Shown: positions 10,890-21,050, counted from the first letter of the stretch. The stretch: DNA of 64,000 bases from Prostheceraeus crozeri (GCA_907163375.1 CAJQUW010016962.1:184501-248500), one strand, 5' to 3'. Notes: generated by a model from the sequence alone, not told the origin. Numbers and translations: made by a program.

Positions 10890-13800
10890 CAATGAAAAAT
10901 GAACCGAGTCCGCAACCGTGGTTTTATCCACTGATGACATATTCTCAAATCGGAACCAGAATCTCAGATGATATAAAGTAATTAGTGTGATGAGTTCGAA
11001 TAGCTTGATGATGGAGATGTTGTTTTATTTTGTCCCTCTCTCCAATGAAAGGAAGTCTCGAGGCAATGCTGGCTTGACCACTCCATCAATCATCTAATTT
11101 GTTCTTTTGTCTTTGTTTTTTAGGAAGCCATGTTCGGCAACTTGCCTTTTACTTTCATCATTCTCCATTATTATATTTTCACACTCAAACAAGCAGATGA
11201 ACTGCGGAGGACGTTGTGACATACTTTAATTTGTTGCCCTAGAAGATTTCTTGTTTAAAACGATTTGATTAAGTTCTCGACACGCTTCATCAATTCTTCG
11301 CAACTATGAACGGTATTGTGCTTCATTAAAATTGATATCCAACTTTTCATTCGTATAAACTTAAAGTCAGTACTGTGAACGATTAATCGATTATGAAATT
11401 CATTGCTGCACTGTCCCACGATTTAACGAGAATTAAGTCGACGCTGTAATGATTCACATGAAGGTATTTTCAAATTATGTAAGATTTCTAGAATAAATTA
11501 TGCTTATCTTGCACCATGTCCTACGCACTGCAATATACGCAGTTCTTATGATGAAGAGTGAATGTCAAGATGAAAAATGTGAGGTATTCTCAATAAATTA
11601 TGCGAACAATGAGACTTAAAAATCAATTTACATTGGAACTGCAAGCTTTCAAAAGGACATTCCGCTCACCCTGTGCATGAGGATGCAGACATTTACAGGG
11701 TATTTATGTAATCATGCAAGAGAACCTACCACCTGCCCTCTCATGAGCAAATCACAGGTTATATTAAATAAATGTTTTCATTTTTGTTATATATGAATTA
11801 TTCGTTTTGGAATGTGCTAGCTTCAGTCATATAATGTTTGGAATTAAAACATGAACTTTGAAAGACTCATTTAATTTCTAATACTCCATTTCTTTAACTA
11901 GCATTGATAAGTTGCACTTGACATGAATAGTTTCTCAATTACGGAGAAGAAAGTTATTATTAGCGCTATTGTTGATCACATTGACGGCATGGATAAACCT
12001 CTGAAATGATGTTTGTTACCATGTGTAGAAATTCAGTATAGAAAGTCAAGAAATACTCGAGTTAGACTAGTTCGAATGATTCGAGACACATATTCTAGAA
12101 ATGCTACGTGAAGTCACGTTAATAGTAAGTAAAAACAGAGAATTAATTTTTCGTATTTGACATGTGTGTCAAATTGACACCTCGAACGTCTCATATATTC
12201 CTAGTTTGATTAACTTTAATGAGTGCACAAAAGATTATCTGCTTATTAATGTATTTAATCAGTTTACGGTTGACAGCTATCGAGAAAATTTTTGAAACAC
12301 TTTTTGATCTTGACATTGAATTTTGCATTTTTTCCTGTACCAATTTAGTAACATGATATCATGAGAAATTCTACAAATACGCTTTCTACTAATCTGCTTG
12401 AAATGGCTGAATTCGAAAGATAATGTTGGGATTTCAAATAATTTAGACATGTGCAGTCTGCCTATTCTTGCCATAGATTACATGTTTACGTGATATTAGG
12501 CCACAGTCGATAATGGAAATGTTTATTTTGTCATGTGATTTTTTTTCATGCAACAAATTTGACAAAGAGCTAGGACCCAAACGTCGCTGAAATTCGGACT
12601 TTTACATGATCTGTTTCTGTTTTCTATTTATTAAATGCTTCTTGCTCCTGGATATACAAGTACATGTGATTTTTTTCAATTCACATTTTCACATGAACTA
12701 CAATGAGATTTCGCCGGAAACAGTTTCTAAAATAATGATCAAAAGACACCTACACCCGGTACATAGGCAGCATGTTGACATGCGATAATGAGTCTTAAGG
12801 CGCCTGTCAGTCGAAGAATTCTCCTGCCATCTACAATATCAATAGTACATTCACATTTCGAGTCTGATTAGTCAATTCATTGTTCTTTGATCATGAAGAA
12901 TCACTTTGTCACTTTATTATCTGATGTGTTATCAAGATTCTGTTATCAAAGGAAATTCTACCTACTGTAAATGTACATGTATATTTATATCATTTTGCCT
13001 TTTTTCTGTATTATTCTAGGTATTTTCTATAAACTTGAATGTGATGCAATAAATTTTTTCTTGATAGCGAATATGATGTCCTTCACATGCATTCATATGT
13101 AGATTTTGTCTGAGTACTCAAGTAATGCCGAACACTAACTTGAAGTAATCAACTTCAATCATCATGTATTTTCTTAAAATTGATTGAATAATTAACACAT
13201 AGTTGACCAGTTGTCAGGAGATCATTTATCATCAAAAGTAAGTTAGAAAAAGCTCCCCAAAGTTTTGGTCGATGGTTTCTTAAATTAAGAGTAAAGTCAG
13301 ACGGGCCTTCGGCGTCCAGCGCCATCAAACGGTCGATGGTAATAATTATCACCTTTAACACGCAACAATAATGGTTCAAAATCACTGAATACCCAAATAA
13401 GCTCTCAAACAAAAAGAATGTATAGAGTATTGACTAAGCAACCCAAATGTTGTTTTAGACATGATTAAACACTTGCTATAGGAACTGAACGGATATATGC
13501 CGAACTGTCCACTTGAAATCGATACAGCAGGATAAATGATTCAATATTATCTTGGTAGGGCTCTTCGGTTTATTTAAAAGCTTTTCAATTTTATCAGGAT
13601 TACCTGATGCCACTTCTGGTTGGCATGGATTTGAATTTTATTCGATTTGATGAGGAGAGACTTTAGAAAATTATTTATCTCAAAAGGTCGACAGTCAACA
13701 TCTTTTGCTTCTTCTTGTTGCTCTCCCACCCGAACGAGATCCGCTGTTCAGATCCATAACCAATCATATAAATGGCAGAAAGATATGACTATTAAGCCAT

Positions 13801-14179
13801 AAGAAGAACAGTTTGTCTATATCTTCACCCTTTCATTAGATATACCCGCAACTGAGATACATGCAAAGATTCAGTTGCAAGTCTGCTGCGAACTTAGTGG
13901 ATCGTCTGAATGATTGGAGTCTCGCCTCCGGTATGATGATTTTGAAGATGTTGGCATACCGCAGAGGCAGAGAAGGATAAATTATCACAAATCCGTGATG
14001 TCATTCTTCTTGCTAACTGCCCTTTGAATATTGCGTTGCAGATGTTACACGAAATCTCATAAACTCAAAATTCCTTCATGCAATGTCCAGAGTTTCAACG
14101 GCATCACAGGCTTTGCAGGATGAGGCGCACACCTGCTTTTCTTTCTGAAGGTGCTGGCGAATTCCAGCGAGGCGGCACT
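10890..14179. other. No gene recognised; possible old relics
   Basis: AT-rich sequence with no convincing gene. About 13279-13339 is a second copy of the dispersed repeat seen at 10028-10080. A frame at 13863-13980 contains LVDRLNDWSLASGM, faintly like the end of a LINE reverse transcriptase, too little to assign. Confidence 0.4.
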
Positions 14180-14313
14180 TTCAATTTTTTTTACTGAATT
14201 TTCAGCCCTAGCACAGCTATGAGCCATGAACCAAGCTAGGGGTTACTCAATGAAAAGTAACAAATTGTATTATTTTAAATAAATAAATTAAAAAAACAGA
14301 TCTTCTAATCTGA

Positions 14314-15092
14314 TTAAGATGTCCCCATCAGAAACCTATTCGCACGCCTCTTGAAAGTATGAAGATTGTATTGGTCAGGGAAAGTGGTCTGGGGAAGCTG
14401 ATTCCAAGGCTGTGTACAGTTGCGAACAAAAAAGCTTTTCGAGCGACTCACAGTACGTGCGCGTTCTAAGCTCACATTATAACATGTGAGTGCATTAGCT
14501 CTGCGTGTGCTTCTGGAGAAGATCTTAGGTTTGGGTACGCACTCAATTACTGCAGAGCTGCTTCTACCGAAATAGTACCTGTAGAAGAGACTGAGTGAAG
14601 CAACATCCGGTCTGACGGAGAGCGGCTGCAACTTGCCAGCAAATTTTTCACCCATGAGATTCTTGACACGTTTCTCAACCCGTTCAAGGAGGTTAAGATG
14701 CGTTTGTGGGGCGCCTGCCCACAGATGACAACAATACTCCATCAGAGGACGAATAGTGGACTTTTAAAGATAGCAGACAGTCTGTGGTGGAAGATAGCTG
14801 CTGGCACGATAGAGACTACCAATGCGTTGAGCTGCCTGCTTGCTAATGGATTGGATGTACGGTTTCCATAACAAGTCTTTCGTAACCGCCAATCCAAGGA
14901 AGGAGATGGAATCTTGTTCTCTGATCCTATTATCTGACATCTTAATGCTATGATCATCATCTCCTTTAAGTCGTAAGTGCAGAATACTCTGAGTTTTTGA
15001 AGGATTGAAGGAAACAAGGCAATTGGCGCCCCATTCTGAGACCCTGCGTAAGTCTTCATTAAGAACGTCGCATAACTGCTCACGTTGCTGAG
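14314..15092 (-). pseudogene. LINE reverse transcriptase, C-terminal part
   Basis: Continues the protein started at 50074-52198. It begins with the residues following the YADD region (REQLCDVLNEDLRRVSEWG, SFNPSKTQSILHLR, FLGLAVTKDLLWKPYI), then the thumb-like region (PLMEYCCHLWAGAP, LERVEKRVKNLMG) and the usual end RFLMGTS. One in-frame TAA near 14764 interrupts it (after TVCYL). The remainder to 14314 is open. Both the join to the other half and the domain order fit a single LINE ORF2-type protein. Confidence 0.85.
15087..15092. other. 6-bp target site duplication, left
   Basis: GCTGAG directly precedes the first base of the Polinton-like terminal repeat. The same six bases follow the right end of copy 1 (32555-32560) and of copy 2 (50074-50079). 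Six bases is the duplication length known for Polintons. Confidence 0.9.
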
Positions 15093-15493
15093 AGTAGTTT
15101 ATAGTGTGACATCCGGCGCGACGCTTCGCTTCGCTTTGCTTCGCTTCGCTTGCGCCGGATGTCACACTTTTGCGGGTTTTTTCAAAAAATCAAAATTTCA
15201 AAAATTTCAAAAATTTAGGTAGACTTCAAATTTCACGTGGCCGAAGGTCGAAGGGCGAAAATTTAAGCGTTTTTAAAAATACCCAATTTTCAAATTTTTC
15301 AAAATCTCAAAATTTGAGAATTACAATCGGGCGAAGCCCTAGAACCTTCGGTTCGATTTTCACCCCCAAAATCATGACCGTTCCAGGACACCGAAAATCA
15401 TAAAAGTTGAGAATTTCAAATTCATGAGTTTAGACGTTTTTTAGGTTTTTAAAATATATCATGTGTCTAAAAATATTTCTTTAAAAGTGGAAG
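15093..15493 (+). repeat. Left terminal inverted repeat, copy 1
   Basis: Begins AGTAGTTTATAGTG and matches the reverse complement of 49673-50073 almost base for base over about 400 bp. The outermost part holds a long hairpin (15103-15168). Confidence 0.92.
15103..15168. repeat. Terminal hairpin nested in the inverted repeat
   Basis: A perfect 17-bp stem (AGTGTGACATCCGGCGC with its complement at 15152-15168) encloses a 32-nt loop made of GCTTC-type repeats. The same structure occurs at the other element ends (32488-32543, 32789-32867, 50000-50063), imperfectly in the noisy ends. Confidence 0.85.
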
Positions 15494-15560
15494 AAACAAA
15501 AGTGGAAGAAACAGCAAGAATATATCCTTCAATATCATATGAACGTAGTTCTGCTACCCC
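15489..15560 (+). repeat. Partial duplicate of the membrane-protein gene start
   Basis: GTGGAAGAAACAGCAAGAAT and the following ~35 bp closely match the beginning of the minus-strand membrane-protein gene near 30050 (its first residues read MEETARIYPS). The fragment begins where the terminal repeat ends, suggesting the gene's 5' end was copied into the left arm. Confidence 0.7.
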
Positions 15561-15607
15561 TCCCTTCTGTCTTCTAGGGGTCCCTTAAGAAATTTTTTTA
15601 TTATAAA

Positions 15608-16092
15608 ATGAGCAACATAAATAAGTTTTTTAAATTATATGGAACGCAAACTACGACAAATTTCGACCTAAAGAAAATCGCAAATGAATTAGGAATAAAG
15701 AATTTTCATGTTCTAATGAGAGCCGAATTACAATTCCTAAAAAATAGCCAACAGGAACCTTCAGTTCCCGGAACAAAGTTCCATCAATAACTGTAAATTT
15801 CGTAACAAATCTCCATACGTCAGATGAAAAAGGCGTACATTGGTCAGCAGGTATGTCTAATAAAAATGGAGATAATTACTATTTTGACTCATACGGTCTT
15901 CCACCTACAAACGAAGTTAAAAAATTACTTGAAAATGGAACTTATAATACATTTCAAATTCAAAAACCGGGAACTACTTACTGTGGTCAATTATGTCTTT
16001 ATGTTTTATTTAAATTACAAAAAGGAGTATCATTTCTTGATATTATGTTAGAATTGAATAATAAAAATAATAATAATAATAATGATAATTAA
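15608..16092 (+). pseudogene. Adenain-like cysteine protease
   Basis: Virion-maturation protease of the adenovirus/Polinton (C5, Ulp1-like) family, expected to cut capsid and core precursors. Signatures seen are a histidine region (HWSAG), FDSYGLPPTNEV, and YCGQLC with the nucleophile cysteine, in the family's order. The plus-strand start (ATAAAATG at 15608) fits the common start context of the element. It is the leftmost gene and runs convergent to the integrase, only 4 bp apart. The C-terminal tail is a run of asparagines. Broken, with about one or two breaks. Two adjacent GC hairpins (15754-15782) lie inside it. Confidence 0.8.
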
Positions 16093-16096
16093 AAAG

Positions 16097-17452
16097 CTAA
16101 AGCTCAGTTCGTTGTAATTCATTTTGATAAAAACGACCTCTGATATCCTCATTATCTAAATCTTTAATTTCATAAGTAAACGGATAAGTTGGATTTATTT
16201 TACAAATTTCAAATATTTCTTTAGTCCAATAGCCAACAAAGCCTTTTTCAAATTTATTCTTATATTTAAATATTCTAACTCTATCTCCAATTTTAAATTT
16301 CGGCTTAAGTTTCTGCAAATTCGGATTACTCTCATTCAAATTATTATTCTCGAATATTTTCTTTCGTATCAAATCAGGGTCGTCAGAAGCATTCTTTGGA
16401 GTTTCTTCAATACCAGAATGAACTTTATTATTGTACTCTTCTACAATTCCTGGTAATATCTTCAACCATTTCTGATTTCTTTGCTCAGTAAATTTCTTGA
16501 ATAATTTATTTTTTAACGTCCGATTGAATCTTTCTATCACTACAGCTTTTCCAGCGTTTTCAGTTGAATAAACAGTTTCAAATAGTGGCTGAACGTTTCG
16601 GTTATAAAATTCCGACCCTTTATCAACAAACAATTTTTTTGGCTTTCTCTTACTTTCTTTAAAGATTTCTTCAAACGCATATTTAACTGAAAGACCACTT
16701 TTATTTTTTAAAGGCTTTACCCAAGAGTATCGTGTATATAAATCTATAACGGTCAATGCGTATTTGTAGTCCCTTTCATTCGGCATATGAATAAGATCAG
16801 CACTCCAAATATCATCTTTATTAAATACTTTTACCTTCAATAAATATTTAGGCCTTCTGTATTCTTTATGAATTTCAGACGCATAGCGTCCTAGGTCATT
16901 CGACATTTCGGAGGCGTAGGTTCGAGCGTTGCTCTCAGACAGCTTTGCTGTCGTTTCATTTAAACCCTGACCGAATAATATTTTAGCTTGTAAAGCTTTC
17001 TTAACAAACATTCTTTCAATTTTTTCTCTAAATGTAGGATTTTGAATACTATCTAATTCTTGAATCATCTTCTTATCAGCTGCATGTCGAGAACTTAGAT
17101 CATGATTTCGATAAGCTAAATCATGCCTGTAAGCTGCGGCATCTACTCTATTTATTGGTTCTTCACCTGGTTTCGGATTATTATTCTCATCTCGTCTTAT
17201 ATCTAATCGAGTTCCTGGACCAGTATATGAATGACCAGGAAGATGTTTTTCTTTCGAATATTTACTCCAAATAAATCCAGGAAAGTTTTCTAATGTTTTT
17301 TGTATATCACCACCGAAGTGGTATGGAACTTTGTTCTTGTCACCTCCAATATGCTGACAATGTGAGTTTTTATTTTTGTTTAATAGATAATTCAATAAAT
17401 CTAAATTAGAAATTTTTAATTTAATTAAATTTTCGGAATTTGTGGAATTCAT
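16097..17452 (-). CDS. PLA2-like domain fused to retroviral-type integrase
   Basis: A 451-residue protein with two distinct modules. Residues ~68-135 resemble the parvovirus VP1-type phospholipase A2: YTGPGT (76-81, calcium loop) and HDLAY (110-114, catalytic His-Asp), preceded by LPG. Residues ~205-330 are an rve integrase core with Asp219 (WSADL), Asp277 (LFVDKGSEF) and Glu307 (VIERFN). Residues ~380-450 form an SH3/chromo-like C-terminal domain (KFKIGDRVRI). Polinton integrases insert the element and make the 6-bp duplication, while PLA2 domains help virions leave endosomes, so joining them is odd. The linker (~160-195) is encoded over GC hairpins at 16878-16952. This frame is whole. Confidence 0.85.
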   Translation of the reverse strand: MNSTNSENLIKLKISNLDLLNYLLNKNKNSHCQHIGGDKNKVPYHFGGDIQKTLENFPGFIWSKYSKEKHLPGHSYTGPGTRLDIRRDENNNPKPGEEPINRVDAAAYRHDLAYRNHDLSSRHAADKKMIQELDSIQNPTFREKIERMFVKKALQAKILFGQGLNETTAKLSESNARTYASEMSNDLGRYASEIHKEYRRPKYLLKVKVFNKDDIWSADLIHMPNERDYKYALTVIDLYTRYSWVKPLKNKSGLSVKYAFEEIFKESKRKPKKLFVDKGSEFYNRNVQPLFETVYSTENAGKAVVIERFNRTLKNKLFKKFTEQRNQKWLKILPGIVEEYNNKVHSGIEETPKNASDDPDLIRKKIFENNNLNESNPNLQKLKPKFKIGDRVRIFKYKNKFEKGFVGYWTKEIFEICKINPTYPFTYEIKDLDNEDIRGRFYQNELQRTEL

Positions 17453-17504
17453 TTTAAAAGATAAAATAAATGTTTTACCTTATGGACCAAAGGTCCTGAG
17501 GTTA

Positions 17505-17867
17505 TTACCTTATCATACTAGGACTTAGATATATTCCAGAACCATCTTTAGTTTCTTTAATTTCAATTAAATCATCAACATTGTGGAGAATATTTTTAAG
17601 AACTCGTTTTCCTTCATCAACTAATTTTAATTTACTAATAAAATTATCTACTATTCCTTCTCCCCTAGCAACTTTCTCTAACTCTCTATTATGACGTTTT
17701 TGTTCTTCTAATGCTGCCTTCTCTGATTTATTTTTATTTACTGCTTGAACAATACCAGCTGTCCCACCTGCAACACTTCCTGCGGCTGCTATGCCACCTA
17801 TTATTAGTGGAATTAATGGGAGAATCCCGCCATTCTTTTCTTCTTGTAATTGAATATTCTCTATCAT
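17505..17867 (-). CDS. Small glycine-rich hydrophobic protein, 120 aa
   Basis: Not recognised as a named family. Residues ~14-42 form a glycine/alanine-rich hydrophobic segment (GGILPLIPLIIGGIAAAG), followed by a charged coiled-coil-like stretch (EEQKRHNRELEKVARGEG) and a C-terminus ending SPSMIR. Size, composition and position among capsid genes suggest a virion core or membrane-active minor protein, comparable in role to adenovirus core/pVI-type proteins. That role is inference. The frame is whole, and a GC hairpin (17484-17496) lies just past its 3' end. Confidence 0.65.
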   Translation of the reverse strand: MIENIQLQEEKNGGILPLIPLIIGGIAAAGSVAGGTAGIVQAVNKNKSEKAALEEQKRHNRELEKVARGEGIVDNFISKLKLVDEGKRVLKNILHNVDDLIEIKETKDGSGIYLSPSMIR

Positions 17868-17875
17868 TGGTTTAC

Positions 17876-17986
17876 TTATGTAATACTTTTTTTGTTAATC
17901 GTAATAGTTTTAGGGGTATTTTTGTCAACAATATTACGTAATTTTAATTCAACAGTTTTATTATTATTACCTTTCGCTTGCGACAT
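17876..17986 (-). CDS. 36-aa basic peptide
   Basis: A very short frame starting MSQAKGNNNKTVELKLRN and ending NKKSIT, placed 8 bp upstream of the 120-aa gene on the same strand. It starts with the same ATTAAAAATG context as the larger genes and is preserved at 35621-35731 in copy 2. It is basic and without hydrophobic segments. Function unknown. A small virion DNA-binding peptide is one possibility, but a leader fragment is not excluded. Confidence 0.45.
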   Translation of the reverse strand: MSQAKGNNNKTVELKLRNIVDKNTPKTITINKKSIT

Positions 17987-17999
17987 TTTTAATAAAAAA

Positions 18000-18195
18000 A
18001 TTTTAGATTAGGAATTTTTAATCTATTCTAGTTATGAAAAAATTTCAAGTTACATAAAAAATTTTAAGTTACCAAAAAATTTTAATCTATTCTAGTTATT
18101 AAAAAATGTCAAGTTACCAAAAAATTTTAATCTATTCTAGTTATGAAAAATTTTAAGTTAAGAATTTTTAATCTATTCTAGTTATGAAAAAATTT
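18000..18195. repeat. AT-rich tandem repeats between capsid and small genes
   Basis: Four units containing TTTAATCTATTCTAGTTAT and AAAATTTTAAGTTA at spacings of about 42-64 bp. Located between the 3' end of the major capsid gene and the start of the 36-aa frame. Possibly promoter or mRNA-end elements. Confidence 0.75.
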
Positions 18196-18228
18196 TAATT
18201 AACTTATCAGAGCGAAGCTCCTCTGGCT

Positions 18229-19552
18229 TTAGCCTATCCTTACCATCTTCCCATTAAGAACTTCAATAGAATATTTTGTATCTTCTAGCAATAAACCATA
18301 AGCCATCAATGAAGTTGTGGAATCTTTCTTTTCAATATTAATTGTTACATCACAACCAGTCTTGATAATATCTTCAGATTGTGCACTTAAATCGAAACAG
18401 AAAACAGGATATAAATGTCTCCAATCTCCAGGAGTTAATTGTGGTTCAACTCCAAATTCTGTACAAAGATTTCGATAACAATCATATCCTTCCATAAATT
18501 GATTATTGGTATCATCGAATCTTAATGGATCAATTGGATATCGGGTTTGATTTAATGAAACTTGTAAACTTCGAATTGTATTAATATGAAAAATATTGTT
18601 GTTCTTATCAAAACTTGGAGAATTATTTCTTTGAAATGTTAGTAATAAATATCTTGGAGTATTCGCAGTTCTAGTAAAATGCCAGTTAAATCTTTGTTCG
18701 GAAAAAGTTACTGAACTTTAGAAAATTTACTGGAATTGGTTTGTTAGTAATTAATCTTTTTGCAATGGCTGTTTCAACCTCTAAACTAGGAGTAATATGC
18801 TTAATCCACCATTCAAGTCTATCAATTTTTAAATATGCTTTTTTCCCAGTCTTACCAAAAAAGATTAATTCATTATTTGCTGTACGATGAATTATTAATT
18901 TAAATTTTAATTGATATGATATTTTATCATAATCTAAATATCCGAATAATGGAGACAATGACCAATTTACTGTCTGTTTACTTTTTTTGTTAAATTCAAG
19001 TCTTTCTTTATATGCATCATTATTTGTTTTATTTAAATGTTTTGCAATATTTTCTACATCTTTCGCAATTCCTGCGGCATCTGTTCCAGCGTGAGTTAAA
19101 TCATCAACAATTATACCATCATTAGTATCAGGAAACCAACCTTCGATTTCATACTTTTTATTATTTTCACCAATTGTTACAAATCTAAGCATTGTATCAA
19201 TTACACCTGGAGAATCACTTATTGTTTCTATATTTTGAGTTGCAACATCTAAACGCATTTGTGTAAATAATCTTGGAAAAAAATTATTCTCTAATGCAAT
19301 ATTATCGGTTTCTGGTAATGGTGTTGTAAAATTAGCATCACTATATAAAGAATATTCACAATGTAAAAACGAATCAGGTAAATATATATAACTCTGCTGA
19401 TTATCAACTTCAAAAATTAAATCACCTCCAGTATTTACTCTACTGGAAGATCCGGGATTCATAGCAATTCTTATATAGTCATTCTTTTTTTGATTATTAC
19501 TGACGAACGGAAGATCGTCTAATCTAAATTTATTTTCGATAAGCGAAGACAT
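18229..19552 (-). pseudogene. Major capsid protein, double jelly roll
   Basis: Forms the hexon-like shell of Polinton/adintovirus particles. The N-terminal part shows the family's opening (MNPGSSSRVNTGGDLIFEVD, then YIYLPDSFLHCEYSLY), an inner region with ENNFFPRLFTQMRLDVATQN, and LSPLFGYLDYDKISYQLKFK at the second jelly roll. The end has the typical RHLYPVFCFDLSAQSEDI and a strand-rich tail. The span (~440 residues) is normal. It starts with TATAAAAATG at 19552 and is followed by the small 165-aa gene upstream. Broken, with about one break. Confidence 0.85.
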
Positions 19553-19622
19553 TTTTATAAAAAATAATTTGACTTTTTGTTTTTCTCACAGATAGAAAAA
19601 AAATTTTTACTAAAATATAATT

Positions 19623-20120
19623 TTAGAATTTTGCTAGACCATTACCTCTTATTTCTTCAATTGTTTTTTCATTATGTTTACTATCAGACGGAGCTCCGCT
19701 CCTCAAGGTTTCCCCAACAGCTATGTTAGCAATTTTATTTTTTGTTTCCTGTGAAAGTTTTTTTAAATTTTTTAGTTCTTCAGAATCATTCCTAAGTTTA
19801 CGAATAGCTTCTAGTTGTTTTAATTCGTTTTGAGACTTGACAGCATTTGATATTGCACTAGCTGTACTACCTATAGCAGCTGCTCCTTTTGCAGCAGATG
19901 TAATCAAATCTTTATTATTTTTAATTAAGTTAACGATACTACCAATACCAGAGAAGATGCCATCCCCTTCTTTTTGGACGGCACCTGCGGTGCCTAGGAA
20001 CTTTTGTGTTCCGACAGTTTCTACACTATCATAATGGTACACAGGTTTCTGAGATGGTTCATGAGCAATTTTATTATTTGATGCAAAATGTTTAAGATTG
20101 TGTTTATAAATTATAGGCAT
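19623..20120 (-). CDS. Small virion-type protein, 165 aa
   Basis: Not assigned to a family by sequence. It has an N-terminal basic/polar region, a central amphipathic alanine/glycine-rich segment (FSGIGSIVNLIKNNKDLI, then AAKGAAAIGSTASAIS) and a charged C-terminal helix (KLRNDSEELKNLKKLSQE). Location between capsid and fibre-like genes and the membrane-active type of helix suggest a minor virion protein. Two GC hairpins (19980-20012) and a third (19690-19702) are encoded within it. The frame is whole in both copies. Confidence 0.6.
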   Translation of the reverse strand: MPIIYKHNLKHFASNNKIAHEPSQKPVYHYDSVETVGTQKFLGTAGAVQKEGDGIFSGIGSIVNLIKNNKDLITSAAKGAAAIGSTASAISNAVKSQNELKQLEAIRKLRNDSEELKNLKKLSQETKNKIANIAVGETLRSGAPSDSKHNEKTIEEIRGNGLAKF

Positions 20121-20162
20121 TTTTTAGGATTAAATTTGACTTTTGGGAAAAATATCTACGTG

Positions 20163-21050
20163 TTAAGATTTACGTTTGTGAATGGACAACAACTTCGAGA
20201 TAACTTTATTAATTGACTGTTGCACTTTATCTATTGCGTCAAGCAGCGTGTGATGTACTTTAATTTCTTTTCTATTAACTTGCATTTTCACCTGATTCAT
20301 CTTCAACGCCGTTTTAAGTGCATTTAACTTAATTTTAAGAACATCTAATTGTCTTTTAACAGAATCTAACTGTTCTTTATTTTCTTTAGAGTTTTCTTGT
20401 AAATTTTTCTTTAATTCATTTTCTAAATTGATTTTAAGAGTTTTCATTTTATCAACTTTTTGATTAAGTGAGTTTACTTCATTTATTATTCTATTCATCT
20501 TTTTCATTTGTTGAGTAATTTTAGAACTTAATTCATCAACACTTTTTTGGAATGTAGTTTGTAACTGCTTTAAATTTTTTTTAATTCTTTCAGGTAGTTT
20601 TTCTATTTCATCTTCTAATTGTTCTTTTAACATTTTTATCTGATGTTTATTTTTAATGACTGCAGATTTTAAATTTATAGAAAGTAATATTAAAATTTTT
20701 GATTGTTCTGAAATCTTTTTAAAAAGTTTTGCTATATCTGCTTCTAGCTCTCTATCCTTTTTATCAAGTTTTAATAATTTTTCGTTTAATGATTTGTCAT
20801 TAAGTTTTAGCAACTTCAATTCATTCATCAGTGGAACCAAAACATCGTTTATATATTTTTCTTTTAAGTCATTGATTTGTGTATCAACATATTGTTTATT
20901 TGTCAACTCTGTATTTTGTTGTGGAAGAATAGAAAGATGCAATGGACCAGATAAAACGTCTCCAGTTTTCATGATATAATTTTCTATCTCTATTTCTAAT
21001 TCACGATTATTCGGGATATATGCACCTCCACCAACATTTGGTAACATCAT
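20163..21050 (-). CDS. Coiled-coil fibre-like protein with phage-type motif
   Basis: A 295-residue protein. Residues ~30-60 read TGDVLSGPLHLSILP...TNKQYVDTQI, matching the GxMxGPLxL...KQYVD motif that recurs in bacteriophage tail fibres at the trimer base. From ~65 to the C-terminus it is almost continuous heptad-like coiled coil rich in K, L, E and N (KLLKLDKKDRELEADIAKLF and similar). This suggests a trimeric fibre or attachment protein. No receptor-binding head is evident, since the protein ends in SIHKRKS. It is divergent from the plus-strand gene at 21148, sharing a ~100-bp AT-rich spacer. The frame is whole. Confidence 0.65.
   Translation of the reverse strand: MMLPNVGGGAYIPNNRELEIEIENYIMKTGDVLSGPLHLSILPQQNTELTNKQYVDTQINDLKEKYINDVLVPLMNELKLLKLNDKSLNEKLLKLDKKDRELEADIAKLFKKISEQSKILILLSINLKSAVIKNKHQIKMLKEQLEDEIEKLPERIKKNLKQLQTTFQKSVDELSSKITQQMKKMNRIINEVNSLNQKVDKMKTLKINLENELKKNLQENSKENKEQLDSVKRQLDVLKIKLNALKTALKMNQVKMQVNRKEIKVHHTLLDAIDKVQQSINKVISKLLSIHKRKS

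Noticed and set aside
13863-13980. Possible LINE reverse-transcriptase relic (DRLNDWSLASGM)
   Set aside because: Only about a dozen suggestive residues in one frame; no other domain around it.
15113-15152. Telomere-like GCTTC repeats
   Set aside because: They are the loop of the terminal hairpin of the element, not a chromosome end.
16097-17452. LTR retrotransposon polyprotein
   Set aside because: The integrase alone could suggest it, but there are no LTRs, protease/RT/RNase H or gag, and the neighbours are Polinton genes.
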